From Colimorpha_A sp045591885 (GTDB lineage Bacteria; Bacillota; Clostridia; Oscillospirales; CAG-272): a DNA stretch of 56,518 nucleotides. Positions 40,682-47,823 of this stretch are shown piece after piece. Each line of letters begins with the position of its first letter. The first letter of the stretch is position 1. A program made the position numbers and the translations under genes. Where the stretch lies: NCBI GenBank assembly GCA_045591885.1, contig JAZNTT010000001.1, positions 1-56,518 of the forward strand, read 5' to 3'. A model generated the notes under the pieces. The model was not told where the DNA came from and made no database searches. It saw nothing but the letters and a program-made list of their open reading frames with translations.

Positions 40682-41430
40682 TTGTTTTCCTCACTTTCGC
40701 GGTATTTGAGTATCGCTTCTGCGATTGCAAAATCGCATGGCGAGGTTATCTTCATGTTTTCCTTGCCGCAGTCAACGGGGTATACCTCAAAGCCGAGCGC
40801 TTCGATAAGCGATGCATCATCGGTTGCGGCCGTGCCGTTCTTCTTTGCGGAATAAGCTGCCGCACGGTACATTTCGGTCATAAACACCTGAGGCGTCTGC
40901 GCAAGCCAAACCTGGCTTCTGTCAGGCGTAGAGAGCTTTTTACCGTCTGCAAGCTTAACGGTGTCCGTCGCCTTTTGAGCCGCGATCGCCGCGCCGTGAA
41001 TACAGGCGGCATGACCGACGTCTCTTATCATTTTTTCGGTGATAAGACACCTTGCTCCGTCGTGAATATAAACGAATTCAGACTTGTCGGATATACTCTT
41101 GAAGCCGTTGAGGACGGAGGCTTGTCTATCCGCGCCGCCGAGAACAATCTTAGATACTTTTTTCCAGCCGTATTCCTTTTTCCAGTTGTCGTAAAAGACC
41201 ATTTCGTCGTCTCTTGCGACAATGATTATCTCGTTTATGAACTTGCATTTTTCGAAAACGGAAACCGTACGAACTACCGTCGGCACTCCAAGGATAGGTA
41301 CAAGCTGCTTTGTTTTACAGCCGCCGATGCGTGTCGACGAGCCGCCCGCGAGAATAATGGCTGAATTATATTTTGTATAAATGCCGTTTATCCTGTCGGC
41401 AATACCTGTAAGAACTGATGAAAAGCTCAT
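40678..41430 (-). CDS. ispD: 2-C-methyl-D-erythritol 4-phosphate cytidylyltransferase
   Basis: A 250-residue nucleotidyltransferase joining CTP and MEP. The core begins with AIILAGGSSTRIGG, the CTP loop. EIIIVARDD, the KIVLGGADRQASVLNG segment, FVYIHDGARCLI and AQTPQVF are diagnostic. About 22 residues (MSFSSVLTGIADRINGIYTK) precede the usual N-terminus. I keep this start because AAAGGA lies 8 bp upstream of the ATG and no internal start exists. First gene of ispD-ispF. Confidence 0.95.
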   Translation of the reverse strand: MSFSSVLTGIADRINGIYTKYNSAIILAGGSSTRIGGCKTKQLVPILGVPTVVRTVSVFEKCKFINEIIIVARDDEMVFYDNWKKEYGWKKVSKIVLGGADRQASVLNGFKSISDKSEFVYIHDGARCLITEKMIRDVGHAACIHGAAIAAQKATDTVKLADGKKLSTPDRSQVWLAQTPQVFMTEMYRAAAYSAKKNGTAATDDASLIEALGFEVYPVDCGKENMKITSPCDFAIAEAILKYRESEENK

Positions 41431-41454
41431 ACGAGTGTCCTTTCAAACACAAAA

Positions 41455-41480
41455 TACCGAGGGTAAAATACCCTCGGCAT
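41455..41480 (-). terminator. Hairpin at the 3' end of the Crp/ABC operon and 5' end of the ispDF mRNA
   Basis: Stem CCGAGGGTA / TACCCTCGG with AAA loop. On the minus strand it is followed by TATTTTGTG, a weak T-tail. The ispDF promoter lies between the ABC stop and this hairpin, so the hairpin also forms the first nucleotides of the ispDF transcript. Confidence 0.6.
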
Positions 41481-41482
41481 TA

Positions 41483-41511
41483 ATTATATCACATTTCGTA
41501 ATAAAGTGCAA
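41483..41511 (-). promoter_or_regulatory. Promoter of ispD-ispF
   Basis: Minus-strand TTGCAC (41511-41506) and TATAAT (41488-41483), 17-bp spacer, starting 3 bp after the ABC ATPase stop. Confidence 0.82.
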
Positions 41512-41513
41512 TA

Positions 41514-42122
41514 TTAAATCTCAGTATTTGATGCTAAAAGTGAGGAAAAATCAAGCGTTTTTCCGCCGAAAAGCTTACACTCGTCCCCGTCGTGAGTAAT
41601 TACGAGAACGGTTCTGTCGCTCAGATGCTCCTTGATAATATCCGACGCAACCTTTCTCGTTTCTGGATCAAGCCCGCTAAACGGCTCGTCAAGAAGTGCG
41701 AAGGTGCCTTTATTTTCAAACGCGAAAACGACGGCGCGAACGATTGAAACTCTGCGTGCCATGCCGCCTGAAAGCTCACTCGGGCGCTTTTTCATATCCT
41801 CCTTGGTGAAAAGCAAACGGGTAAGCAATTCCAAACCAAGACGTTTTCCCTCATCTGTACGACATACGGCCGTAATATTACCGTATGCGGTAAGTGAGGG
41901 CAACAGGCGCGATTCCTGAAATAGAACGACCGATGCTCCGCTGACACCGTTAATGCTTCCGCTATCTGCCTTTTCGAGTCCGCAAATTATCCGCCCAAGC
42001 GTTGTTTTACCGCAGCCCGACGCGCCGGCAAGACATGTAAAGCCAATGTCAAGCGACATCTCGGGAATGTCAAAAAGCAACTTATCGGAAAAGGATTTTT
42101 TGATGCTTTTAAGCAGTACCAT
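41514..42122 (-). CDS. ABC transporter ATP-binding protein, NrtD/SsuB-like, short
   Basis: A 202-residue ATPase, short for its family (about 240-260). Walker A is AGASGCGKTT, the Q-loop is VVLFQESRLLPSL, the signature is LSGGMARRVSI, Walker B is FALLDEPFSGLD and the switch His is in VITHDGDE. All catalytic residues are present; the shortening is in the helical and C-terminal parts. It overlaps the permease gene by 14 bp, with an AAAGGAG site. Last gene of the Crp/binding protein/permease/ATPase operon. Confidence 0.9.
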   Translation of the reverse strand: MVLLKSIKKSFSDKLLFDIPEMSLDIGFTCLAGASGCGKTTLGRIICGLEKADSGSINGVSGASVVLFQESRLLPSLTAYGNITAVCRTDEGKRLGLELLTRLLFTKEDMKKRPSELSGGMARRVSIVRAVVFAFENKGTFALLDEPFSGLDPETRKVASDIIKEHLSDRTVLVITHDGDECKLFGGKTLDFSSLLASNTEI

Positions 42123-42894
42123 TTCGCCGCTCCTTTCCCGAAACCGTCTTTACCACTGTGCGGAAAAGAAGCTCCATTATAACTGAAAGAATAATTATCG
42201 CAACGGTATAAGCAAACATATCGACTGTTTCAAGATAAGTTTTGGCGGTAAGAAGCCCGTTACCGAGCGTGTCGTTTGTGCCGCAAAGCACCTCAGCGGC
42301 AATCCCCGCCTTCCAGCCGAGACCCATCGCGGTGACGAGTGAAGTGAGATAAGAGGGAAGGACCGACGGCAGATAAAGCGCCGTTGCGCGCTTGAAAAAC
42401 GGCATTTTATAAGTATTCGCCATTTCGATAAGCTCGGAATCCACGTTTTGGAGCGCGTTTTTCAGCGCGCTCCAAACGATCGGCGTTATCATAAGTACAG
42501 ATATGAGAATGGGAATATCGGAATTGTCCATCCATATAAAAGCAAGAATTATAAACGATGCAACGGGGGTTGCCTTGATAACCGTATTAAGAGGTGAAAA
42601 TAGAATATCAGCGCTCTTTAAGAATGCGCTCAGCGTGCCAAGGAGTGTACCGATAAGCGTACCGCCGATAAAGCCCTTTAAAATACTCAAAAGAGAGTTT
42701 CCCGCGTATACGTAAAAGGTTTTTTCACCCATCATTTCATATAGCCGTGTAAACGTAACGGCAGGAGAGGGAAGAACGTATTTCATTCCGACCTTGTAGG
42801 AGAAAAAGTCCCAAAGCGCCGTCCAGAAAACGGCGCTGATAAGAACAAATATTATTTTTTTGATCAGATTACCTCTTGTAGTAGAGCGAGTCAT
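42109..42894 (-). CDS. ABC transporter permease, NrtB/SsuC/TauC type
   Basis: A 261-residue permease with six helices. The EAA-like loop is VDSELIEMANTYKMPFFKRATALYLPS (in part), and YVLPSPAVTFTRLYEMM near the N-terminus is characteristic of nitrate/sulfonate/taurine-type permeases. The start overlaps the binding-protein gene by 26 bp, with GGAGG 11 bp upstream. Substrate unknown. Confidence 0.92.
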   Translation of the reverse strand: MTRSTTRGNLIKKIIFVLISAVFWTALWDFFSYKVGMKYVLPSPAVTFTRLYEMMGEKTFYVYAGNSLLSILKGFIGGTLIGTLLGTLSAFLKSADILFSPLNTVIKATPVASFIILAFIWMDNSDIPILISVLMITPIVWSALKNALQNVDSELIEMANTYKMPFFKRATALYLPSVLPSYLTSLVTAMGLGWKAGIAAEVLCGTNDTLGNGLLTAKTYLETVDMFAYTVAIIILSVIMELLFRTVVKTVSGKERRNGTA

Positions 42895-43840
42895 TCGGCA
42901 TCGTTCCTCCGACAGACTGAGGATTAGCGTTAAAGAGAACGGTGTAGAACGCGTTGAGGTAGGAGATCATCTCATCGCCCTCGATGAATACGATATTACA
43001 TCTCGGAATTGCCAGGGCTGCAATAGGCGCGGCAGGGATTATTTCGTTAGCAGCTATTATGACAGATGCCTGCGCCGGATCTTCATTAACGTACTTTACG
43101 GACGCCTTATACTCGTCAAGGAACTGCGAGATCTTTTCGGGGTACTTTTTAGCGATTTCCTTCTTGACTACGATACAGCCCTGTACCGCTTTGTTTTCGC
43201 TTACCTTGTCCCATTCCTTGGTTATATCTATAGCAACTCGGAGATTTGCGTTTTTTGTAAGCGACGCAGTTATCTGAGGCTCCGGGAGCATGATAAGATC
43301 GACCTTATTTTCAGCCGCAAGAGCAGCAAGCTCGGCGGGAGTTCCGTACCACTGTACGTTTACTTTGTCCTTAAGACCGTTCTTTTCGAGAATATAAGCG
43401 AGCATATACTCGGGAGTTGCACCCTGACCGTAAGCATGGATGGTTTTGCCCTCAAGATCTGTAACGGAATTGACGGTCGTACCGTTTTCCATAATATAGA
43501 GAACTCCGAGAGTGTTGATAGCAGCAACAACGTACGCGCCCTCTGTCTTCTTGTTTACAACAGCCGCAAGGTTTACGGGAACAGCCGCAATATCAAGCTG
43601 CTGACCGAGAAGCTTTGCGGAGATCGCGGCAGCATCGTTAAAAAGCTCGAAGGTGTACTTTTCGTCTGTGAGATTATCGTTTATTATTTTTGCCATACCC
43701 ATTCCCGTCGGGCCTTTGATCGTTCCGACCTTAAGGGAATAGCTGTCACCCTTCTCCTTGTCGGGCGAGCAGGAAGCAAAGACAAACATAAGCATAGAAA
43801 GAGCTAAGAGAGCAGAAATTATTTTTACTGTTTTTTTCAT
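42869..43840 (-). CDS. NrtA/SsuA-type substrate-binding lipoprotein
   Basis: A 323-residue lipoprotein with lipobox FASC (Cys24). The mature part has LKVGTIKGPTGMGMAKII, LDIAAVPVNLAAVV, VLYIMENG, DLEGKTIHAYGQGATPEYM and LIMLPEPQITASL, the pattern of nitrate/sulfonate/taurine and thiamine-precursor binding proteins. An AAAGGA site precedes the ATG. It follows the Crp-like gene by 32 bp. Substrate not predictable; the regulator type suggests a compound linked to redox or nutrient state. Confidence 0.9.
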   Translation of the reverse strand: MKKTVKIISALLALSMLMFVFASCSPDKEKGDSYSLKVGTIKGPTGMGMAKIINDNLTDEKYTFELFNDAAAISAKLLGQQLDIAAVPVNLAAVVNKKTEGAYVVAAINTLGVLYIMENGTTVNSVTDLEGKTIHAYGQGATPEYMLAYILEKNGLKDKVNVQWYGTPAELAALAAENKVDLIMLPEPQITASLTKNANLRVAIDITKEWDKVSENKAVQGCIVVKKEIAKKYPEKISQFLDEYKASVKYVNEDPAQASVIIAANEIIPAAPIAALAIPRCNIVFIEGDEMISYLNAFYTVLFNANPQSVGGTMPNDSLYYKR

Positions 43841-43872
43841 GGTATTTTATCCTTTGCAAGTGGTATTTTTAG

Positions 43873-44523
43873 TCAAATGATACTCGATAGTCCTTCGCGG
43901 TCAATAACGGTAACGCTTTTTCCGTCGACCGAAATAAGCCCCATTTCGGAAAGCTCGTCAAGTGAGCGGTAAAGGGAAGCGCGTCCGATACCGAGAGCAG
44001 ATGCAAGCTTGACCTTCGTTTGCGCGATACTGCTTTCCTCGCGAAGAAGAAATGAGGCAAGCTTTTGCGTAACAGAGGGTGCCGAAAGCTCAGACATTCT
44101 TCTGTTCAAAAAACGTATTTTTCCCGAAAGAAAGGCGATATATGAGAGTGCAAACGCGCTGTCATTTTCGATCAGCTCTGTAATAAGCCCGATCGGAAGA
44201 AAGAATGCAGAAGCGTCTCCCTCTGCACGAAGCATCGTTACGTCCTCCTTCTCCTCACTGAAAAGGGAAGCGGCGCCAAACACCTTTCCTTTTTCGAGCC
44301 GTTGCAGAAGCACGGGAAGACCGTTGCCCTTGCGGAAAACAAGCACGCTTCCTGACAGTATCAGAAAGAGTCCAAGCCCGTTTGCTGATATTTCCGCACC
44401 GTCAGAAGCAGAAACCGTCCTACAGCGACCGTCCGAACCGATCTCAAAAAGCTTAACGTCGGAAAGCGAACGGAATATTGGGTGCTTTTTCAGCAAAGCC
44501 GTAATTTCGCCGTTATCAAACAT
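43873..44523 (-). CDS. Crp/Fnr-family transcriptional regulator
   Basis: A 216-residue regulator. The cyclic-nucleotide-binding-like beta roll covers about residues 15-120 (SDVKLFEIG, LGLFLILSGSVLVFRKG, KGKVFGAASLFSEEK), followed by the dimerisation helix and a C-terminal winged helix with VKLASALGIGRASLYRSLDELSEMGLI. There is no N-terminal four-cysteine cluster, so it is not an Fe-S Fnr; the phosphate-binding RxS motif of cAMP-binding proteins is also not evident. The ATG at 44523 has GGAG 6 bp upstream. It leads the ABC operon and has a palindrome at its own transcript start. Confidence 0.9.
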   Translation of the reverse strand: MFDNGEITALLKKHPIFRSLSDVKLFEIGSDGRCRTVSASDGAEISANGLGLFLILSGSVLVFRKGNGLPVLLQRLEKGKVFGAASLFSEEKEDVTMLRAEGDASAFFLPIGLITELIENDSAFALSYIAFLSGKIRFLNRRMSELSAPSVTQKLASFLLREESSIAQTKVKLASALGIGRASLYRSLDELSEMGLISVDGKSVTVIDREGLSSII

Positions 44524-44537
44524 ATCATTCTCCAAAG

Positions 44538-44553
44538 TGTCTCATTTGAGACA
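44538..44553. promoter_or_regulatory. Crp-family operator palindrome at the transcript start
   Basis: TGTCTCATTTGAGACA, seven-bp arms around a TT centre. It begins right after the -10 element on the minus strand, covering about +1 to +15, where binding would block transcription. Confidence 0.75.
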
Positions 44554-44558
44554 TTCAC

Positions 44559-44587
44559 ATTATATCACCGTCAAGAATAATTGTCAA
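44559..44587 (-). promoter_or_regulatory. Perfect consensus promoter of the Crp/ABC operon
   Basis: Minus-strand TTGACA (44587-44582) and TATAAT (44564-44559), 17-bp spacer, both hexamers perfect. Such a strong promoter implies strong repression. Confidence 0.92.
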
Positions 44588-44615
44588 TAGTTTTGAAAAA
44601 AATATACAATAATTA

Positions 44616-45572
44616 TCAATACACTTTGTTAATGCCCTCTCCGCAGCGTATAAACGATCTGATGTTATCGCAAAGAATGCCGATCATGCGGTGTCTTGCC
44701 TCGATGGATACCCAGGCGGCGTGAGGTGTTATAATGCAGTTGTCAAGAGTAAGAAGGGGATTGTCTTTTTCGGGCGGCTCCTTGACCATTACGTCGATAG
44801 CCGCGCCGGATAGAGTTCCGTCGGTGAGCGCGGTGTAAAGATCTGCCTCATTTATGACCGCGCCGCGAGAGGTGTTGATAAGATACGCGCCCTTTTTCAT
44901 TTTTGAAAGAAATTCGGAATTTACCATTCCTCTCGTCTCATCGGTGAGAGGGCAGTGGATAGATATAAAATCGGACTCGGAAAGAAGCGTTTCCTTATCG
45001 GTAAATTCTATTCCGTCGATAACCTCGTTTTTCACGCTTCGGCGGTAGGCGAGAACTCTCATTCCGAAGGCAGTGCAGAGCTTTGCAAATCTCATGCCGA
45101 TCGCACCGCAGCCGTAAACGCCGACAGTCTTGTTTTCAAGCTCAACGTAGGGGATCGACTGATAAGCAAAATCGGCGCGTCCCGTCCACGTTCCGCTGAG
45201 AACTGCCTTGCGGTAGAGATCGATTCTCGTTGAGACTGCAAGCATAAGTGAAAACGCAAACTGCGAAACGGATGACGTCGAATATCCGGGAATATTGCAG
45301 ACCTCGACACCGCGTGCGCGGCAGGCAGGAACGTCTATCATGTCATAACCCGTGCCGAAAGCCGATATAAATTTAAGGTTGGGACACTTAGAAAGAACCT
45401 CCTCGGTGATATGCATACGGTTGGTTATCACGATATCCGCATCTCCGATGCGCTCCGCGACCTCGCTTTCCATGCTTCGATCATAGACGGTGTAGGAGCC
45501 GAACTCGGAAAGAAAGCTCCAATCAAGGTCACCGGGATTTACGGCAAAGCCGTCGAGAATTACTGTTTTCAT
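44616..45572 (-). CDS. D-isomer-specific 2-hydroxyacid dehydrogenase
   Basis: A 318-residue NAD-dependent dehydrogenase of the glycerate/hydroxypyruvate reductase group. The substrate domain has FISAFGTGYDMIDV. The NAD fold has VGVYGCGAIGMRFAKL. The catalytic Arg is in INTSRGAVINEADL, the Glu is in VKEPPEKDNPLL, and the His is in ITPHAAW. The ATG at 45572 has GGAGG 5 bp upstream. A single gene. The exact substrate (glyoxylate, hydroxypyruvate or another 2-ketoacid) is not predictable. Confidence 0.93.
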   Translation of the reverse strand: MKTVILDGFAVNPGDLDWSFLSEFGSYTVYDRSMESEVAERIGDADIVITNRMHITEEVLSKCPNLKFISAFGTGYDMIDVPACRARGVEVCNIPGYSTSSVSQFAFSLMLAVSTRIDLYRKAVLSGTWTGRADFAYQSIPYVELENKTVGVYGCGAIGMRFAKLCTAFGMRVLAYRRSVKNEVIDGIEFTDKETLLSESDFISIHCPLTDETRGMVNSEFLSKMKKGAYLINTSRGAVINEADLYTALTDGTLSGAAIDVMVKEPPEKDNPLLTLDNCIITPHAAWVSIEARHRMIGILCDNIRSFIRCGEGINKVY

Positions 45573-45638
45573 AAATACCTCCAAATGTATTTAGAACAAA
45601 ATTTTACAATATACAAATAAATGCGACATCAATAGGTA

Positions 45639-45670
45639 TTGACATTTGTCGAATAAAATGATACTATAAT
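45639..45670 (+). promoter_or_regulatory. Possible promoter of the LCP gene
   Basis: TTGACA (45639-45644) is perfect, but TATAAT (45665-45670) lies 20 bp away. TACTAT (45662-45667) gives a 17-bp spacer with a weaker -10. Confidence 0.4.
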
Positions 45671-45714
45671 ACGGAATGATTATGCGATTGTGTTCGCAAA
45701 GAAAGGCAAATATA

Positions 45715-47106
45715 ATGAATAATCAAAATAATAATGCGGGATTTGGTTCATCCTTGCATTCAAAAGCAAGAAGGGTGCGTACGCGTAAAGCGCTGAAGGT
45801 TATTCTCGTTACCCTCATTTCGCTCCTTCTAATTATAACGTGCGCGGGTGTTGCGGTCATTATGCCGCTTCTTCAGGCGTACAATAAGAGTTATACCGAG
45901 GTGCCGATAATTACAACTCCCCCGGACTACACATTTGTGATTCCTCCGATTTTGGGAGGTAGTACAGAGGGGAAACCGTTCGTTGGCGAAAACGGAAACT
46001 GGTGGATCGGAGAATATGACACTCTTATCAAGGTTGTGTACGGCTCGATCGAGACCGACGAAAACGGAGATGAGTATACTCCTATCGAGAACGAACCGAT
46101 AATCGGTGATAACGGGAACTGGCAGATCGGAAACGCCGATACAGGTGTTAAGGCGGATATAACTACGTCAATTCCCGAACCGCCTCCGGTAACTACCGGC
46201 CCCGACGGCAACAGCGGATCTACCGGAACCGGAAAGCCTGTTACTGTAAACGGTATTTATAAAGTCGAGAAGAAGGATCCCGACGTTGAGAACATTCTTC
46301 TCGTCGGCACCGACAGCCGTAACATGTCCTCTCTTAAAGGACGTTCAGATACAATGATCGTCTGCTCCTACAATAAGAGAACAGGTAAAGCGAAGCTTAT
46401 CTCCTTTATGAGAGACACGCTTGTTCCGATCGACGGTCTCGGTAAAAACGGCGGCGTGCTTTGGCAGCGCCTTAACGCGACGTTCTCGCTCAGCGGCATC
46501 GCTTGCACGATAAACACGATTAATCAGCTGTTCGGTCTCGATATTCAGAGATTCGTTATCATAAACTTTAACGGCACTCAAAAGCTTATCGATTCCTGCG
46601 GCGGCGTAAACGTCAAGCTGACGGATACTCCCGGTGACCCGAGAGGTGAGGTCCAGTGGATTCAGAACTCCGGATACAAGGTTATTAAAAACAGTGATGG
46701 AACCTATCACCTTAACGGTGCTGCGGCGCTTATACACATGCGCCAGAGATACGGCAGCTCGGACGTGACCCGTACAAACAGACAGAGAAAGGTGCTAATG
46801 GCACTTTTCCAGCAGGTAGTCGCTTCCCGCGATATAACCGAAATATACGACCTTGTGCGCAACGCATTTAACTCTAAAATGTTCCAGACGAACATTCCGC
46901 TTACCGAGATGCTCGATCTTGCGGCAAGTGTCGCCTCAAACGGCTCGAATATGAGCATCGGCTCTCATCGAATACCGACGTCATATTGGAGCATCCGCTT
47001 CAGTATGAGTGAACAAAAGGAAGTATCGAAGGGCGGAGCACAGGTGCTTTCGATAAACTTTACCGAACAGAAAAACAAGGTTCAGGAATTTGTTTACGGA
47101 AAATAA
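45715..47106 (+). CDS. LytR-CpsA-Psr (LCP) family glycopolymer ligase with repeated linker motif
   Basis: A 463-residue membrane-anchored enzyme that transfers glycopolymers from lipid carriers to peptidoglycan. A basic cytoplasmic tail (RRVRTRKALK) precedes one helix at about residues 25-50. The extracellular linker (60-180) holds two copies of an NGNW motif, VGENGNWWIGEYDT and IGDNGNWQIGNADTGVKA, then a Pro/Thr/Gly-rich stretch. The LCP domain follows: VENILLVGTDSRN, GRSDTMIVCS, SFMRDTLV, IINFNGTQKLIDSCGGV, and YHLNGAAALIHMRQRYGSSDVTRTNRQRKVL with the arginines that bind pyrophosphate. AGAAAGG precedes the ATG. Confidence 0.92.
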   Translation: MNNQNNNAGFGSSLHSKARRVRTRKALKVILVTLISLLLIITCAGVAVIMPLLQAYNKSYTEVPIITTPPDYTFVIPPILGGSTEGKPFVGENGNWWIGEYDTLIKVVYGSIETDENGDEYTPIENEPIIGDNGNWQIGNADTGVKADITTSIPEPPPVTTGPDGNSGSTGTGKPVTVNGIYKVEKKDPDVENILLVGTDSRNMSSLKGRSDTMIVCSYNKRTGKAKLISFMRDTLVPIDGLGKNGGVLWQRLNATFSLSGIACTINTINQLFGLDIQRFVIINFNGTQKLIDSCGGVNVKLTDTPGDPRGEVQWIQNSGYKVIKNSDGTYHLNGAAALIHMRQRYGSSDVTRTNRQRKVLMALFQQVVASRDITEIYDLVRNAFNSKMFQTNIPLTEMLDLAASVASNGSNMSIGSHRIPTSYWSIRFSMSEQKEVSKGGAQVLSINFTEQKNKVQEFVYGK

Positions 47107-47113
47107 AAATAGG

Positions 47114-47142
47114 TGGGCGCCACGTTAGTGGCGCTCATTTTT
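47114..47142. terminator. Terminator between LCP and queT genes
   Basis: Stem TGGGCGCCAC / GTGGCGCTCA with GTTA loop, T-run on the plus strand and A-rich flank on the other, so it can serve both convergent genes. Confidence 0.88.
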
Positions 47143-47143
47143 A

Positions 47144-47632
47144 CTATTTCAACTGTTCCTTGAGATGCTTGGGCATTGCCTTTACAAGCAGCAATCCAAG
47201 AACTCCGCAGGAAAGAAGCTCACCGATGAATACCGTGAGAGCAAAGTAGGGAATACCGCCCGAAAAGCAGTAAACGTATTTTAATACAAGCGGAACTATG
47301 ATAGTATTTGCAATTATCGGGGGTATCGGCGCAAGATATTTGGAAACGCGTCCGATATAGTAGGTACCGTAAGCGCCGATAAGCGTTGCAATGCTTCCGA
47401 ATATAACGTCAAGAGGAAGCGCGCCGAACAAAAAATTCGAAAGCGCACAACCGAAAAACAGTCCGGGGATCGCCGCGGGGGTAAACAGAGGCAGGATCGT
47501 CAGCGCCTCGGAAAGCCGAAGCTGAATTATTCCGCGGTCAAGGTGGAACACCGCGCTGACACCAGTCAGCACTACGTAAAGCGCGGCTATCAAAGCCGCC
47601 TTGGTGATAAATTGGGTATTTTGCCTTTTCAT
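47144..47632 (-). CDS. queT: QueT-family queuosine-precursor transporter (ECF S component)
   Basis: A 162-residue membrane protein with five to six helices. The start TKAALIAALYVVLTGVSAVF, the motif IIQLRLSEALTILPLFTPAAIPGL, and GALPLDVIFGSIATLIGAY identify the QueT family. It would capture preQ1 or preQ0 and work with shared ECF energising subunits encoded elsewhere. It lies behind a short leader that looks like a preQ1-I riboswitch, which supports the substrate assignment. Confidence 0.92.
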   Translation of the reverse strand: MKRQNTQFITKAALIAALYVVLTGVSAVFHLDRGIIQLRLSEALTILPLFTPAAIPGLFFGCALSNFLFGALPLDVIFGSIATLIGAYGTYYIGRVSKYLAPIPPIIANTIIVPLVLKYVYCFSGGIPYFALTVFIGELLSCGVLGLLLVKAMPKHLKEQLK

Positions 47633-47643
47633 GATTTTAAAAC

Positions 47644-47690
47644 TCCTTTAGTTTTGTTTTAAGTGAGGAAGGTTTCGAACTCACTAAGGA
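47644..47690 (-). ncRNA. Probable preQ1-I riboswitch upstream of queT
   Basis: On the minus strand a stem AGTGAG / CTCACT encloses a 12-nt loop (TTCGAAACCTTC) and is followed by the A-rich tail AAAACAAAACTAAAGGAG. This is the size and order of a preQ1-I aptamer: small hairpin plus A-rich tail that folds back into the loop. The loop CCTT can pair with AAGG of the ribosome-binding site, so ligand binding would block translation. The transcript starts exactly at the aptamer. Confidence 0.78.
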
Positions 47691-47692
47691 AC

Positions 47693-47721
47693 ATTCTACC
47701 ATAAAGCTACGCTTTTTTCAA
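47693..47721 (-). promoter_or_regulatory. Promoter of the queT transcript
   Basis: Minus-strand TTGAAA (47721-47716) and TAGAAT (47698-47693), 17-bp spacer. Confidence 0.82.
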
Positions 47722-47756
47722 TAATGAAATATAATTTTTCAAAAGAGTTAAAAATA

Positions 47757-47785
47757 TTGACAGTTTCGGCAATATGTGATATAAT
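47757..47785 (+). promoter_or_regulatory. Perfect consensus promoter of aspS
   Basis: TTGACA (47757-47762) and TATAAT (47780-47785), 17-bp spacer. The leader is about 35 nt long, so there is no room for a T-box. Confidence 0.92.
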
Positions 47786-47823
47786 TCCAAGATGAATGAA
47801 TACTTTTGAAAAGAGTGAAAAAT

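Noticed and set aside
43873..44523. Oxygen-sensing Fnr with an Fe-S cluster.
   Set aside because: There is no N-terminal cysteine cluster; the protein is a generic Crp-family member.
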